Source: Musa acuminata AAA Group
Lineage: Eukaryota > Streptophyta > Magnoliopsida > Zingiberales > Musaceae
Length of the DNA stretch: 64,000 nt
Assembly: GCF_036884655.1 (NCBI RefSeq)
Contig: NC_088345.1
Location: forward strand, 26,825,501 to 26,889,500
Direction of reading: 5' to 3'
Part shown: piece by piece, positions 21,821-34,724 of the stretch
How positions within the stretch are numbered: the stretch's first letter is position 1
Layout: every line of letters begins with the position of its first letter
Translations under genes and position numbers: made by a program
The notes under the pieces: generated by a model
Database searches by the model: none
Told to the model about the DNA's origin: nothing
Seen by the model: the letters and a program-made list of their open reading frames with translations, nothing else

Positions 21821-22844
21821 TGTTGAATCTCGGATTTTGATGATAAAACTAATTGATTGTGTTTATATATTTAACTGCATTTTGAGTGATACAGGTCTAC
21901 TCGATCATAATTAGATAGTTAACGTAGGAGGAATTGACGTTGCGCCGGAGGAGATCACGTTAGGATATTGGATGGCAGAAGGCTTCGGACGTCGGGCATC
22001 GGGCCAAGAGCGGAATTGTGCCAAGGATATCAGGGTTGCGGAGGTCAACCACTGATTGGGCAACAAGCCGCAAGAGAGGATGATGCACTAAAGAATCGGA
22101 CGAAGCACCAACCAATGATATGCCGGGCAACAGAATGTCAATTCACGTTGTAATAATTGTCTAGATCGGAGTAGAGTTTTGGCTTGTGTGTACAGGATGA
22201 ACTACGATAATGACGAAGACATAAAGCGAAACAAAGTGTCAGAGTCAAGAGCGAAGGATTTGTTGTGAGTTCGAGAGTTCGACGAAAGTCCGAAGGTTCA
22301 TCAGGAATGCTGCCGGAACTAGCCGAGAATGAGTAGGGAGCTTGCCGAAGGGTTTTTCGGAAGCTCGCCGGAAGGTTCGTTGGAAGTTCGCGGAGCTCGC
22401 CGAGAAAGATCGGAGCTTGCTGAAGAAGCTCATTGGAACTCGCCAAGATCAAATTGTGAAGTCTAGGAGCTTGCCGGGAGTCTGTAGAATGGTTTCCGAG
22501 AGTTCGTCGGAAGACCGTCGGAAGTTCGTCGGAAGCTTGCCGGAAAAAGTCTTGACTTGCGGACTTTGTAATAGCTTAGAAAATGTCTTTAAATTCATAG
22601 TTAGCATGTTAATTAGGGTTAAGATTAGGTGTTAAACCTATAACTCAAGTAGGGGCCAATTGGGCTCGAGTTCGGACTGGTTTGGGCCAACTTTGGAGCT
22701 CAACCAATGAGCTGAAATAGTGTAGGCGGTCGCACCGCCAGATTAGGTGGTGGCACCGCCTAGAACCCGAGAACCAAGCGGTGGCACCGCTTGGCTGGGC
22801 GGTGGCACCGCCAGTACACTATGACAGTGTACTAGCCAAGATTT
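21821..22844 (+). repeat. LTR F (truncated, plus strand)
   Basis: It starts TGTTGAATCTCGG after a purine tract. The first half resembles the D-type LTR (GTGATACAGG, GGCTTCGGACGTCGGGC); the second half resembles the A-type (GGGGCCAATTGGGCTC and GGTGGCACCGCC units). It lacks TATA, U5 and the CTAACA end. Near 22815-22860 it runs into a minus-strand LTR of element B at GC-rich near-palindromes. The exact join cannot be fixed by eye. Confidence 0.7.
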
Positions 22845-23527
22845 GTCTGACAATGACAATGTACTAGCGGTGCCACCGCCCGGCCAAGCGGTGCCACCGC
22901 TCGGCCAAGCGGTGCCACCGCTTGGCTCTCGGGTGCTGGGCGGTGCCACCGCCTAGTCTAGCGGTGCCACCGCCAGACACTTTGGTTCACTGGTTGGGCT
23001 TTAAGTCCAGCCTAAACCAAGTCTAATTTTGGGCCCAGTTGGCCCCTAACCAGGATATAGGATTATCTTTTAATCCTAATCCTAATTACATGTGAACTAT
23101 GTAACTAAAAACATCCCAAGCAAGTTTTCAACCGCGAACGTCGAGTCTTGTTCCGGCGAGCTTTCCGACGAACTTCCGGTGGACTTCCGATATGCCCTTG
23201 GATTTCTTCCGACGAACTCCCAGCAGGCTCCCGATCTTGTGACGACTTCAACTAGTAGCCGAGCCTTCTCGGTGATCTCCGCGAACCTCCGATGATCTCT
23301 TCGGCGAACTTCCAAAAATTTTGACAAGTTTCCAATTTCTTCTCGGTTGGTTCCGGTAGCATCTCCGACGATTCTTCGAACTCTTAAACGTCCATCGACC
23401 TTGACTCTGGTATTCTTGCTTTATGTTTTCTGGTTATCGTAGTTAATCCTACACACTTAACTCAATAATATGGATTAGATCAATTAACCTATCAATTGAT
23501 TTTATCATCAAAATCCGAGATTCAATA
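22845..23527 (-). repeat. Truncated 3' LTR of element B
   Basis: On the minus strand it begins TATTGAATCTCGG (TG mutated to TA) immediately after the tract AAAAAGGGGGAGAT. It keeps the first about 680 bases, including part of the GGTGCCACCGCC repeats (about 22865-22975). TATA, U5 and the terminal CTAACA are gone. Confidence 0.8.
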
Positions 23528-24304
23528 ATCTCCCCCTTTTTTATGATGACAATCAATTGATGACGGAGTTAAACATAACTCCCCCTATCTACATGCCATA
23601 TTATGAGAAGATAAAAACACTTCAATTCCATCTCATTGAATTCAAGCATAAACCGATAAGTTCTAACCGTTGAACTTATCGTTATTCTCAGTAAATACAA
23701 AACTTCGATGAAAATCATTTTCAAGTCGAATGATAAGGGATAATTTTTACTACGACAGGAGATAAAGATTTTCAACATGAATTTCATGATATAAATATAA
23801 GGCATGATTTTAATATGATCAACCAATCTTGCGATATTCTTAAAGATTTTGTAAGGCATATAAGACATTCGTATCACACAAGCTTTTACAATTCACATAA
23901 GTCATGCTATCAAAATGGTACAAGTCATCACTTTTCTCCCCCTTTGTCATCAACAAAAAGGAGATGAGACTTGAAGCACACAATTTGTGATCATAAAATC
24001 ATTAGAGAAAGAATTCAGCATTAAGATTAATCATATAAAATTCATCATTCAAATTTGCTAAAAAAATTTATCCAGAATTCATCTTAAAAACAATCAGCAT
24101 TTATTCAGAAAAAAAAAAAATCCTTTCTTCCCCCTTTTGTTTTTCAGAGGTGTACATTAATATATCATTTTGAATATGTCATTCAGATAATGAGTTGTAC
24201 TTTAATATGTCATTTTGAATCGAAGGAGAATGATGAGTCAAATCCATAGAGGAACGGAAAAGGATGAGACATTTTTCGGAAAATACATTCAAACAAGCTT
24301 ATTT
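23528..24304 (-). other. 3' noncoding region of element B with three purine tracts
   Basis: Complementary to A 8984-9944. C5-type tracts on the plus strand mark GGGGGAG cores at about 23529-23541 (primer tract), 23578-23586 and 23935-23944 (next to the complement of TTGTTGATGACAAAG). There is no ORF worth calling. Confidence 0.6.
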
Positions 24305-27300
24305 TCAGGGACAATTTAACATGCCTAGTTCCCTTCTAATGAATTCAAATTGGTCTTCATTTAAGGCTTTTATAAAAATATCTTCCAATTGATGCTTTGT
24401 GTCAATAAATTCTAAAACAACATTATTGTTAAGGACATGATCGCATATGAAATGATGCCTAATATCGATATGCTTAGTTCTAAAATGTTGAATTGGATTT
24501 TTGGTAAGACATATGGCACTAGTATTATCACATTTTATAGGAACATTTTTGAAGTGAATTCCATAGTCTTCTAATGTATTTTTTATCCAAACAACTTGTG
24601 CACAGCATGCACTTGCAGCAATGTATTCGGCTTCCGCCATAGATAGTGCAACTGAATTTTGTTTCATGGAAGTCCAAGAAACAAGTGCATGTCCTAAAAA
24701 TTGGCATGTTCTGGATGTACTTTTTTTATCTATCCTGCATCCGCCAAAATCGGCATCTGCATAAGCTATTAAATTGAATTTTTTAGATTTTGGATACCAC
24801 AATACTAAATTTAGAGTTCCTTTAAGATACCTAAATATTCTTTTAACACTCTTAAGATGAGATAATTTAGGATTAGATTGAAACCTAGCGCAAAGTCCTA
24901 CACTAAACATAATATCCGGTCTAGTCGCGGTAAGGTAGAGTAGACTACCTATTATTCCCCAATATGTTTTTTGATCAAATTTTTCATTATTTTCATCCAT
25001 ATCTAACTTAGTTGAAGTACTCATAGGGGTGTTTATTGCTTTTGAATTATCCATGTTAAATCATTTTAACAATTTTAATGTATATTTAGATTGGTTAAGG
25101 AATATACCATCACTAAGTTGTTTGATTTGTAATCCTAAAAAGAAAGTTAATTCACCCATTAAACTAATTTCAAATTCATGACTCATACATTTGGCAAATG
25201 ATTCACAAAGTGATTCATCCAAAGAGCTAAAAATAATATCGTCAAGATAAATTTGCACAATGAGAAAATTATTTTCAAAATGTTTGATAAACAATGTAGT
25301 ATCAAACTTGCCTTTGGTAAAATTATTTAAAATAAGAAAGGAACTAAGCCTTTCATACCAAGCTCTAGGAGCTTGTTTCAAGCCGTAGAAAGCCTTAGTC
25401 AATTTAAATACATGATTAGGAAGAAGAGAATTTTCAAATCCAGGAGGTTGTTTGACATATACTTCTTCGGAAATAAAACCATTCAAGAAGGCACTTTTGA
25501 CATCCATTTGAAACAGTTTAAAATTATTACTACTAGCATAGGCAAAGAGCATCCTAATAGCTTCTAATCTTTCCATAAGAGCGAAGGTTTCTTCGTAGTC
25601 GATACCTTCTTCTTGGTTGAAACCTTTGGCCACTAATCAAGCCTTGTTTCTAACCACGATACCATTTTCGTCTTGCTTATTTCTAAAGACCCATTTAGTA
25701 CCAATGACTAAATGGTCACTAGGTCTAGGAACAAACTTCCATACCTTATTCCTCTCAAATTGATTTAATTTCTCTTGCATTGCAATAACCCAAAAATCAT
25801 CTTTTAAGGCCTCGTCAATGCATTTAGGTTCGATGTAAGAAAGGAAGGCGGTGTTAGCACAAAAATTCTTGAAAGAGGAATGAGTTTGAACCCCTTTTGA
25901 TGTATCTCCTATAATTAGCTCATTTGGATGAGCATCTATATACTTCCATTCCTTGGGTAAGGAAATTTCGGAAGAAGGTGCATCCAAGTTGCTATTTTGA
26001 GGAGGGGATTCATTTAAATTCAAATTACCAAAACCAAGATCATCATCAAAATCATTTTTCTTTAAATCAGAAATTTCATTAAAAACTACATGAATAGACT
26101 CTTCTATTACTAAGGTTCTTTTGTTAAAAACCAAAAAAGCCTTAGAAACGGAAGAGTAACCAAGAAAGATGCCTTCATCGGATTCAGCATCAAATTTTCC
26201 TAAGGCATCCCTTTTATTCAAAATAAAGTATTTACAACCGAAAACTTTAAAATAGGAAACATTTAGTTTTTTGTTATTCCATAATTCATAGGGAGTTTTT
26301 GATAGGGACGGTCTTATTAGAACCCTATTCATGATGTAGCAAGCCGTATTCACGGTTTCGGGCCAAAAATACTTAGGTAGACTATGTTCATTTAATATCG
26401 TTCTTGCCATTTCTTATAGGTTTCTATTTTTTCTTTCAACTACTCCATTTTGTTGAGGATTTCTCGGAGTGGAGAAGTTGTGATTGTATCCATTAACTTC
26501 ACAAAAAATTTTAAAGTCATGGTTTTGAAATTCGCCACCGTGATCACTCCGAATTGATGAAATCATGAAGCCTTTTTCGTTTTGAGTGAGTTTACAAAAT
26601 TTAGAGAAACACTTGAAACAATCACTTTTGTGAGCTAAGAAATAGGTCCAAGTATATCTAGTATAGTCATCCATAATTACAAACATATATTTGCTTCCTC
26701 CTAGACTTGTCGTGTCAATTGATCCAAATAAGTCCAACTGAATCAATTGTAATGGTCTAGTAGTGCTAATTTGAATTTTTGGTTTGAAACTAGTTTTTAT
26801 TTATTTACCTAGTTGACTTGCATCACATACTTTGTCCTTAATAAACTTCATATTTGGAATTTCTCATACTAATTCTCTAGATGAGATCTTAGATATTAGT
26901 TTCATGCTTGCATGGCCTAGTCTCCTATGTCAAAGCCAAGCATCATCATTTAAAGCGGAGAAGCACATTTCATTACTTAGTTCATCAAGGTTGATGGTGT
27001 AGACATTATTTTGTTTTAATGCAATCATAGTTATGTTATGGTTTGGTTTTTCAATAATACACACATTTGATTCAAATCTAATGATATAACCTTTATCGAC
27101 TAATTGACTAACACTCAAGAGATTATGTTTCAATCCATCAACTAGTAAGACATCATCAATGGAAAATTTTAATTTGTTACCTATGGTTCCCTTGCCAATG
27201 ATTTTGCCTTGGTTGTTGTCTCCGAAGGTAACGTACCCTTCTTCTTTGCTAGTGAGCATAGAGAAATGAGATGGATCTCCAATTATATGTCTTGAGCATC

Positions 27301-27349
27301 TACTCTCGAGATACCATCTCTTGCTCCTAGCTTGTGATGGTGTATGTTT
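24305..27349 (-). pseudogene. pol: pol of element B
   Basis: Same frame and domain order as in A. The protease site has decayed: the DSG of A is ESR here (about 27302-27308), so the catalytic aspartate is lost. Integrase residues RSDHGGEF and NGVVERKNR are present. The RT box is YLDD instead of YVDD (about 25250). RNase H ends at 24305-24307. Breaks are TGA 26930-26932, TAA 26801-26803, TAA 26414-26416, TGA 25637-25639 and TGA 25061-25063. Only the last is shared with A. No product is expected. Confidence 0.9.
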
Positions 27350-28933
27350 CTACAAGAAGGGATTATTTTTAAGTACTCATTTTCTTTTGGGTGCCTTAAA
27401 AACTGATCTGACTTATTCATCATATTGCATAGAATTGATCATAGTTCCTTTAGGAACCCAAATTAGTTTGTTTGGACTAAACTTCTTGAATAGACATTTA
27501 TAAATTTTATGTCCATATTTACAACAAAAGTTGTAATTGCTTTGGTGCCGAACATGTAAGACAGGGCCTTTAATGAAGGTGGTTGGATTTTGGTGAGGAC
27601 TTCTCACAAATCCGATTTCACTTCTTTTAGGAACATGACCCTTATTTGTAAGGATCATATTCAAAGACTTGCTACCAACCTTGAATTTCTTCAATGTGTC
27701 CTTAAGTAGCAAGTTCGCCTTTTGGAGAGTTACTAGATCATGGCATTTTATATATAGAGCTAAACTATCATAATATTCAGTCTTTAATTTATCAAAATTA
27801 CAAGTGAGACTATCATGCTCCTTTTTTAGCAATTTGTATTTTCTACTAATTATCTTACATTCATCAAATAACTCATGGAAGGCATTTAATAATTCATGAT
27901 ATGGTAAATCTGCATCAATTAAATCTATTACCTCTTCTCCGATGGCCATTAGGGCATAATGAGCAACTTGCTCGGTTTTGGACTCCTCTTCTTCAGACAC
28001 GCTTGAATCATCCCACGTTGCCTTGAACGCCTTCTTCTTTGATGTTCTCTTTTTGGCTTGGGAACAATCATTCTTGTAGTGTCCCGGTTTTTTACACTCA
28101 TAGCAAATAACTTGGTCCTTCTTGTGTTCAAATTTATTTTTTGTATTATTTTTAAATTTGTTCTTTCTTAAAAAAAATTTAAATTTTTGAGTCAAAAGTG
28201 CGATGTCATTGTCACTGTCCTCATCACTTGATGTTCCTTTCAAGTGATCTTCATGTGATGTGAGTGACATATCCTTCCTATTCTTTGGAAGGGGGTTCTC
28301 GAGCTCGTCATAAGCTTGACATGTCATTTCGTAGGTCATTAGAGACCCAATAAGTTCTTAAAGAGGGAATGTTTTAATGTCTTTAGCCTCTTGAATGGCC
28401 GTAACTTTTGGATCCCAACTTTTAGGGAGGGATCTTAAGATTTTAGTTACTAGTTCAAAGTTAATAAAATCTTTACTAAGAGCTTTGAGTCCATTGATGA
28501 CATCCGTGAAACGGGTGTATATGTCTCCGATGGACTCACTTGGTTTCATTCGGAAAAGTTCGTAAGAGTGCACAAGGATGTTGATTTTGGACTCTTTCAC
28601 TCGGCTAGTGCCTTCATGAGTGACCTCAAGAGTTCTCCAAATATCAAAAGCCGAATCACAAATTGAAACACGATTAAATTCATTTTTGTCTAGTGCACAA
28701 AACAAGGCATTCATAGCCTTTGCGTTTAAAGCAAAAACCTTCTTCTCCAATTCATTCCATTCGCTCATCGGAAGAGAAGATTTTTTAAATCCGTTTTCGA
28801 CAATAGTCCAAAGCTCGAAATCCATGGAAATGAGGAAGATCCTCATACGAGTCTTCCAATAAGTATAATCCAACCCATTAAACACGGGTGGACGTGTGAT
28901 AGAATGACCCTCATGTATGCCGGAGTAAGCCAT
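27350..28933 (-). pseudogene. gag: gag of element B
   Basis: It starts at the ATG of MAYSGIHEGHS (28933). The gag core is complete, with YTYWKTRMRIFLI, MNALFCALDKNEF and YTRFTDVINGLKALSK. The zinc knuckle CYECKKPGHYKNDC is present near 28080-28125. A private TAA at 28358-28360 (GAA in A) splits it. Downstream are TAA 27413-27415, shared with A, and TAG 27350-27352 at the gag/pol join, shared with A and I. The ATG is preceded by a short leader from the primer site at 28974-28985. Confidence 0.88.
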
Positions 28934-28973
28934 CTCTCTCTTGGGTATCAAACCAAATATGAGAGTGAGCCTT

Positions 28974-28985
28974 GCTCTGATACCA
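28974..28985 (-). other. Primer binding site of element B
   Basis: The complement reads TGGTATCAGAGC, a perfect match to the common initiator methionine tRNA site, two bases inside the LTR end. Confidence 0.8.
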
Positions 28986-28987
28986 AT

Positions 28988-30215
28988 TGTTAGGATCGGA
29001 GCGGCACTAGGAGGGGGGGTGAATTAGTGCAGCGGATTAAAACATTGGTTTCGACAAATCTTTCATACGATAAAAACCGAACTTGAAAAGCTTAACTTGA
29101 ACGCGTGTTCGTAAAGGTGTGCAGCAAAGGTAATGAGGAAATAAAGCATGTAAGAAGGTTTGCAGTAATGTAAATAGTAATAAAAAAATGCAAACCAGAG
29201 ATCACGCCAATTTTAAAGTGGTTCGGTCAAATGACCTACATCCACTTACGAGGCCCTCTTCGATGAGGCTCCCACCTTCCACTAGCAAATCTCTTGAAGG
29301 GGAAGGACAAATACCCCTTTTACAACCTTTTACAAGTGGTTCATACTCTTACAAATTTTCAGCAAGAAAGAAGGAGGTGAACACTCTAGCAAATTGAAAA
29401 CAAGACATGCTAAGACTTTTCTAAGACCTTTTTCTCAATCTATTGCTTCTCAAAAAGTTGTAATCTCAGTTGAGAATTGAGGGGTATTTATAGGCCTCAA
29501 GAGGATTCAAATTTGGGCTCCAAAATTTGAATTCTCTTTGGTTCCCGATGCTGGCGGTGCCACCGCCTGTTAGTGTCTGACACTGATAGTGTACTGGCGA
29601 TGCCACCGCCCAGCCAAGTGGTGCCACCGCCTGGCTCTCGGGTGCTGGGCGGTGCCACCGCTAGACACTTCGGTTCACTGGTTGGGCTTTAAGTCCAGCC
29701 CAAACCAAGTCTAATTTTGGCCCCAATTGGCCCCTAACCAGGATATAGGATTATCTTTTACTCCTAATCCTAATTACATGTGAATTACGTAACTAAAAAC
29801 ATCCCAAGCAAGTTTTTAACCGCGAACATCAAGTCTTGTTCCGGCGAGCTTTGCAACGAACTTTTGGTGGACTTCCGATATGCCCTAGGATTTCTTCCGA
29901 CAGACTCGCAGTAGGCTCTCGATCATGTGACAACTTCAACAAGTAGCCGAGCCTTCTCGGTGATCTTCGCGAACCTCCGACAATCTCTTCGGTAAACTTC
30001 CGAAAATTCTGACAAGTTCCCGATTTCTTCTCGGTTGGTTCCGACAGCATCTCCAACGATTCTTCGGACTCTTAAATGTCCATCGAACTTGACTCTGGTA
30101 TTCTTGCTTTATGTTTTCTGGTTATCGTAGTTAATCTTGCACACTTAACTCAATAATATGGATTAGATCAATTAACCCATCAATTGATTTTATCATCAAA
30201 ATCCGAGATTCAACA
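28988..30215 (-). repeat. 5' LTR of element B
   Basis: 1228 bases. On the minus strand it runs TGTTGAATCTCGG (30215) to GATCCTAACA (28988). The TATA box is the complement of TATTTATAGG near 29487. GGTGCCACCGCC units lie at about 29550-29665. The G-run near 29013 is the C-tract of the LTR end. Confidence 0.88.
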
Positions 30216-30220
30216 AAGAC

Positions 30221-30674
30221 TAGATACACCACTAGGATGACGGAATTGTTGTCTGACAATAAGGCATCACCAACAATCTAGCATTCCGTGAGCAGATCAA
30301 TCAGTGAACTCAATCTTTAATAAGCACCTACACTGTATCCCTAGTGTCCCCACACAAACATCTTTTAGACCAACTACACCCATCATATGGATGTCTATAT
30401 AGCACATTAGTCTGTTCGGTTATCTCGTTGTCCCTCTCAAGTAACATATGACTAGGATTATTTAGGATCTTTGTTTAAAGGTGAATCGGTCTCATTATCG
30501 TAATCTCATCACAATCTGATTCCCTTTGCACAAATCAGACATCATAATATATTCATGCAATAAGCAATATAAAGTGATAAAAAATCAAATAATAATAATA
30601 AGTAAAAAAACTACGTGTCAAGTCACATGTGTCATCACTCACATGATTGGCTTGTAGGGCACCTATGACTAGTT
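30221..30674 (-). mobile_element. Family-E LTR fragment 1 (minus strand)
   Basis: It carries the LTR start (complement of CACCTATGACTAG at its right end) and about the first 450 positions of the family-E LTR. It is the LTR into which element B was inserted. At its right end it meets fragment 2 in opposite orientation at the short palindrome CCTATGAC...GTCATAGG. Confidence 0.7.
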
Positions 30675-31345
30675 GGTCATAGGTTACTCGAGAGAGACAT
30701 CGAGATAATCGGACAGACTAGTACACTATATACCTGTCCATATGATGGAAGCAGCTGGTCTCATAGTTGCTCGTGTAGGGACACTAGGGATATTGTACAG
30801 GTGCTCATTGGAGAATGAGTTCACTAATTGATCTGCTCACAGAATACTGGATGGTTAATGATGCCTTTTTGTTAGACAATGATTCTATAATTCTAGTGGT
30901 ATATCTGGTCCTTAGACTTAAGACACCAAGGATGTCATGTATGAGTACATCACTCTTTGATACCCGACTTATAGGCCTAAAAGTTCTAAATTGAGCACAA
31001 CCAGACATCGGGAGTGGTAGCCAATCTTACGAGGGCTATTGAGTGTCGATAGAGGATCATTCGCTCTTAGTATCATGAGAGGAATATCTTATATATTCTT
31101 ACTCCAACAAATCTCTGGCCAGTGTTATTTGGATTGAGGGAGACAAAGTTCATCAGGAGAATCCGATTAGAGCGAGAATCAAGTATAAACTATATAAGCC
31201 TAACAGCACTATACTCAATATACGATCTCTAGGATATTAGATAGATGAGGGACTATAGATACATAGTAACTAATAACAGACATGTCTAATGGATTGGATT
31301 CCCTTGTATCATCTAGGGACTGGTGTGTAGTAACCTAGTACGTCT
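30675..31345 (+). mobile_element. Family-E LTR fragment 2 (plus strand)
   Basis: It corresponds to about positions 230-900 of the complete LTR at 31346-32944, read in the opposite direction. It forms an inverted repeat with fragment 1 over the GTGTCCCCACAC and ATCATATGGATG regions. No coding sequence. Confidence 0.7.
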
Positions 31346-32944
31346 TATTGGGAAATCTTTGGGGGCGACATCATATGCACAGTGGAAGAACATAAAACAA
31401 AATCTCCTATTCCCAAAGAGATGTTCGTCGTCGTGCGAAGATTGGTGTGCAAATATCCACAAAACTTAAAACTATGTATAGAATAGATTGTGTTACCCAG
31501 AGAGATCGTATATCCCTAAATCCTTTCAGATCTCTAGGAGAGGGTGAAGGAGCGACGATCCACACTATAGGGTTGCGATGACGCACCTCAAAACTCTAGG
31601 CCTACTCTGAGGTGGAAAGGGGGGAGGAGAATAGGAGAGGCAAGCAAAGGCTCTAGCCTATAAACCACTGAATCCCTCCTATTTATAGAGGTCCCTTGTC
31701 AAACCCTAATTGTTCCTCCCTTATTGGGTATTGGATCTGTATCCAACTACCCAAGCCTCTTAGATTAGTGGATCTCTATCCAATAATCTCTCATGGGCTC
31801 TTATTGGATCTCATTCATAGGATCTTATTGGATATCCAATAATTCAGGGGCTTATTGGATATCCAATAAGATAGGGGCTCCGGTGGATATCTCATATATA
31901 TACCTCTACCCATCGTAGTGCCTACCATATGTGTGTGACCCTCTAGGCCCAATATCGAGTTGGCCATGAGTCATACTTGTTAAAACTCCTTCTGGCTTAG
32001 TGAATTATTATCTTCATAATAATTCACTCGACTCATCAACTATGAACGTACTAAGCCACTACGCTACAGTCCCCAGATGATACAGGGGAATCCAATTCAT
32101 TGGACCTATCTGTCCTCAATTACCATGTATCTATAGTCCATCATCCATCTAATATCTTAGAGACCATATACCGGGCATGGTGCTGTCAAACCCATACGGT
32201 TTCTACTCGAGTCTCGCTCTAATCGGATTCTCCCGGAGAACTCTTTCTCTCTCAATCCGAATGACCCTAGCTATGGATTTGTCTAAGCAAGAATACATGG
32301 GATATTCCTCTCATAACACCGAGAGTGGATGATCCTTTATCGACACTCAATAGCTCTCAAAAGGTTGACTATCACTCCTAATGATCGGCTATATAAGATC
32401 TAGGACATCCAAACCTATAAGTCCAATATCAAATAATGGAGCACTCATATAGGACATCCTTGGTATCTCAAGTCTAAGGACCAGATACACCACTAGGACT
32501 ACGGAATCATTGTTTGACAATAAGGTATCATCAACCATCTAGTATTCTGTAAGCAAATCAATCAGTGAACACATTCTCCAATAAGCACCTGTAGTACTGT
32601 ATCCCTAGTGTCCCCACATAAGCACCTATGAGGCCAGTTGCATCCATCATATGGATGGTATACAGCACACCAATCTGTCTAGTTATCTCGATGTCCCCCT
32701 CGAGTAACCTATGACCGGGATTATTTAGAATCTATGTTTAAAGGTGAATCAATCTCATTATCGTGATCTCATTATGATCCGATTTCCATTGCACAGACCC
32801 AAAAACATCATAATATATACATGCATATATGCAATAGTCCATATAAAGTAATAAATGTCAAAATATAATAAGCAAAAAGATTCTATGTCAAGTCACACAT
32901 GTCATCACTCACGTGATTGGCTTGTTGGGCACCTATGAGTAGCA
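31346..32944 (-). repeat. Complete family-E copia LTR (minus strand)
   Basis: 1599 bases. On the minus strand it starts TGCTACTCATAGG (32944) and ends GATTTCCCAATA (31346). A promoter TATA is the complement of TATTTATAG (31680-31688). Internal short repeats ATTGGATATCCAATAA lie around 31780-31870. Flanking pentamers are CGTCT and CGCCC, so a target duplication is not convincing. Confidence 0.75.
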
Positions 32945-33983
32945 CGCCCATAGTCAAATCCCTGGCCATGGTCATTTGGATTGAGGGAGAAAGAGTTCAT
33001 CGGGAGAATCCGATTAAAGCAAGACTCGGGTAGAAATCGTATAGGCCTAATAGCACCATACTCTGTATATGATCTCTAGGATATTAGATAGATGAGGGAC
33101 TATAGATACATAGTAACTAAGAACAGACATGTCCAATGGATTGGATTCCCCTGTATCGTCTAGGGATTTGTGTGTAGTGGCATAGTACGTCTATAGTCGA
33201 TGAGTCGAGTGAATTATTATAGAGATAATAATTCACTGAGTCAAAAGGACTTATGACAAGTATGACTCATGGCTAATTCGATATTGGGCCTAAAGGGTTA
33301 CACACATATGGTAGGTGTTGCGATGAGTAGAGGTTTAGATATGAGATATTTATTGGAACCCCTATCTTATTAGATATCCAATAAGCTCCTGAATTATTGG
33401 ATCCTAGGGATGAGATCCAATAAGAGCCAATAAGAGATTATTGGGTAGTGACCTACTAGTCTAAGAGGCTTAGGTAATTTGGATAGAGATCTAGTACCCA
33501 ATATGGCAGAATCCATTAGGGTTAAGTTGATAGGGGGTCTCTATAAATAGGAGGGAACCAAAGGGTCATGGGCTAGGTTCTTTTAGACTACCACCTCCTA
33601 TTCTCCTCTCTCCCTCTCCTTCTCATACTATAGCCCCTATTTGGGGTGTGTGGACAGCAAGAAGGGGTAGCCCCTTCTTGATTGCGTGGTGCGCACGAGG
33701 AAGAGTTTTGGGTAGCAATTTGAAGAGAGTCTTCGCAGCCCCTGTCATGTGGATCACAGTTAGAGAGGAGAAAATTTGAACTCCTTCATCTAATCTCGCA
33801 TATCTACAAGAATTTAAGGATATACGATCTTCCTAGGTAATTCTCTTACGCATAGTTTTTCGGTTTCGTGGGTTTTTGCCCACCAACTTTCACATGACGA
33901 TAATAAATCTTTTTTTCATGAATTAAAAATTTTATTTTTTATTCTTCTGCTATGCATGTGATGTCACCCCAAATTTTCCAATA
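32945..33983 (+). mobile_element. Family-E LTR fragment 3 (plus strand)
   Basis: It covers about position 650 to the end of the family-E LTR, with TATAAATAG at 33542-33550 and the end TTTTCCAATA at 33983. It overlaps about 245 positions with fragment 2, so the two are not halves of one interrupted LTR. Confidence 0.7.
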
Positions 33984-34562
33984 AATAGTACTACTCATAC
34001 CGCTAAATTTTAAGGATTTAAATTTTTTTGCTCTATTTATTAAGCAACTTGGGACATATAAATATCGTATTAAGGCTTGATTGTTGGAGCATCAAATTTT
34101 GAGTTGGTGAAGGGTTGTAGCTCTCTCTTTGAGTATTGTTTGAGTCTTTTCCTCTTCCTTGAATTTAGAGGTGATTCTAAATTGTAGGAGGTGAGAGATA
34201 TTATAAAAGAGTGAGTATCATTCCTATGCCAATTAGAAGGAGAAAGGTTGAAACAAGAGTAGTTGATCTTTTCCTGTTAGAAAAAAGATTGGAAATGAAA
34301 GTCGGTAGCCTCGATAGAAGAGGAATTGAGAGTGAATGTAGGTTAGAAAGATTGAACCACTATAATTCAGTTTACATAACTTCTCTTGCTATTGTTTTAT
34401 TGTTGCTGACTCATTTACTTTGCTTGCAACCTTTACTCCCATTTTTGATTAATCATATTACCAATACATATTTATCCAATACACTTTAAAATCTATTAAA
34501 TTTGATATAGCACTAATCTACACCCACCCCCCCCCCTCTTAATGCCATCACGATCCTAACAA
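33984..34562 (+). mobile_element. Old SIRE-type LTR 3' remnant
   Basis: The stretch from about 34060 keeps the U5 layout of the SIRE-type LTRs: a GAAGAGGAATTGAGAG/GAACCACTATAA block, a C-tract (34527-34537) and the terminal GATCCTAACA at 34552-34561. It is strongly diverged and has no U3. The 33984-34060 part is unassigned. Confidence 0.5.
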
Positions 34563-34724
34563 TTCCTACACTACTCTATTTTCATTGTTTAACTATTTAA
34601 CAACATGAAAAACCAAAAGCTATGTGCACCATCTCTATCTATCCAAGCACGAAATGGAAGGGCAGAATGACTTGATAAAAGTAGCTCGAGTAAAGTAAGG
34701 AGATGAAAACCAAAAGCTTGCTGC

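Larger units (their letters stand above)
22845..30215 (-). mobile_element. Element B: SIRE-like copia retrotransposon, sister of A, 3' LTR truncated
   Basis: On the minus strand it has a 5' LTR 30215-28988, a primer site, gag, pol, a 3' noncoding region with purine tracts, and a 3' LTR that starts at 23527 and is lost beyond about 22845. The right flank is AAGAC; the left duplication cannot be tested because that end is missing. Its proteins align with element A almost residue by residue. Some stops are shared with A and others are private. Confidence 0.88.

Noticed and set aside
31341..32949. CGTCT/CGCCC as a target duplication of the complete family-E LTR
   Set aside because: Two of five bases differ; although both could be C to T changes, the flanking LTR pieces do not join up as they should.
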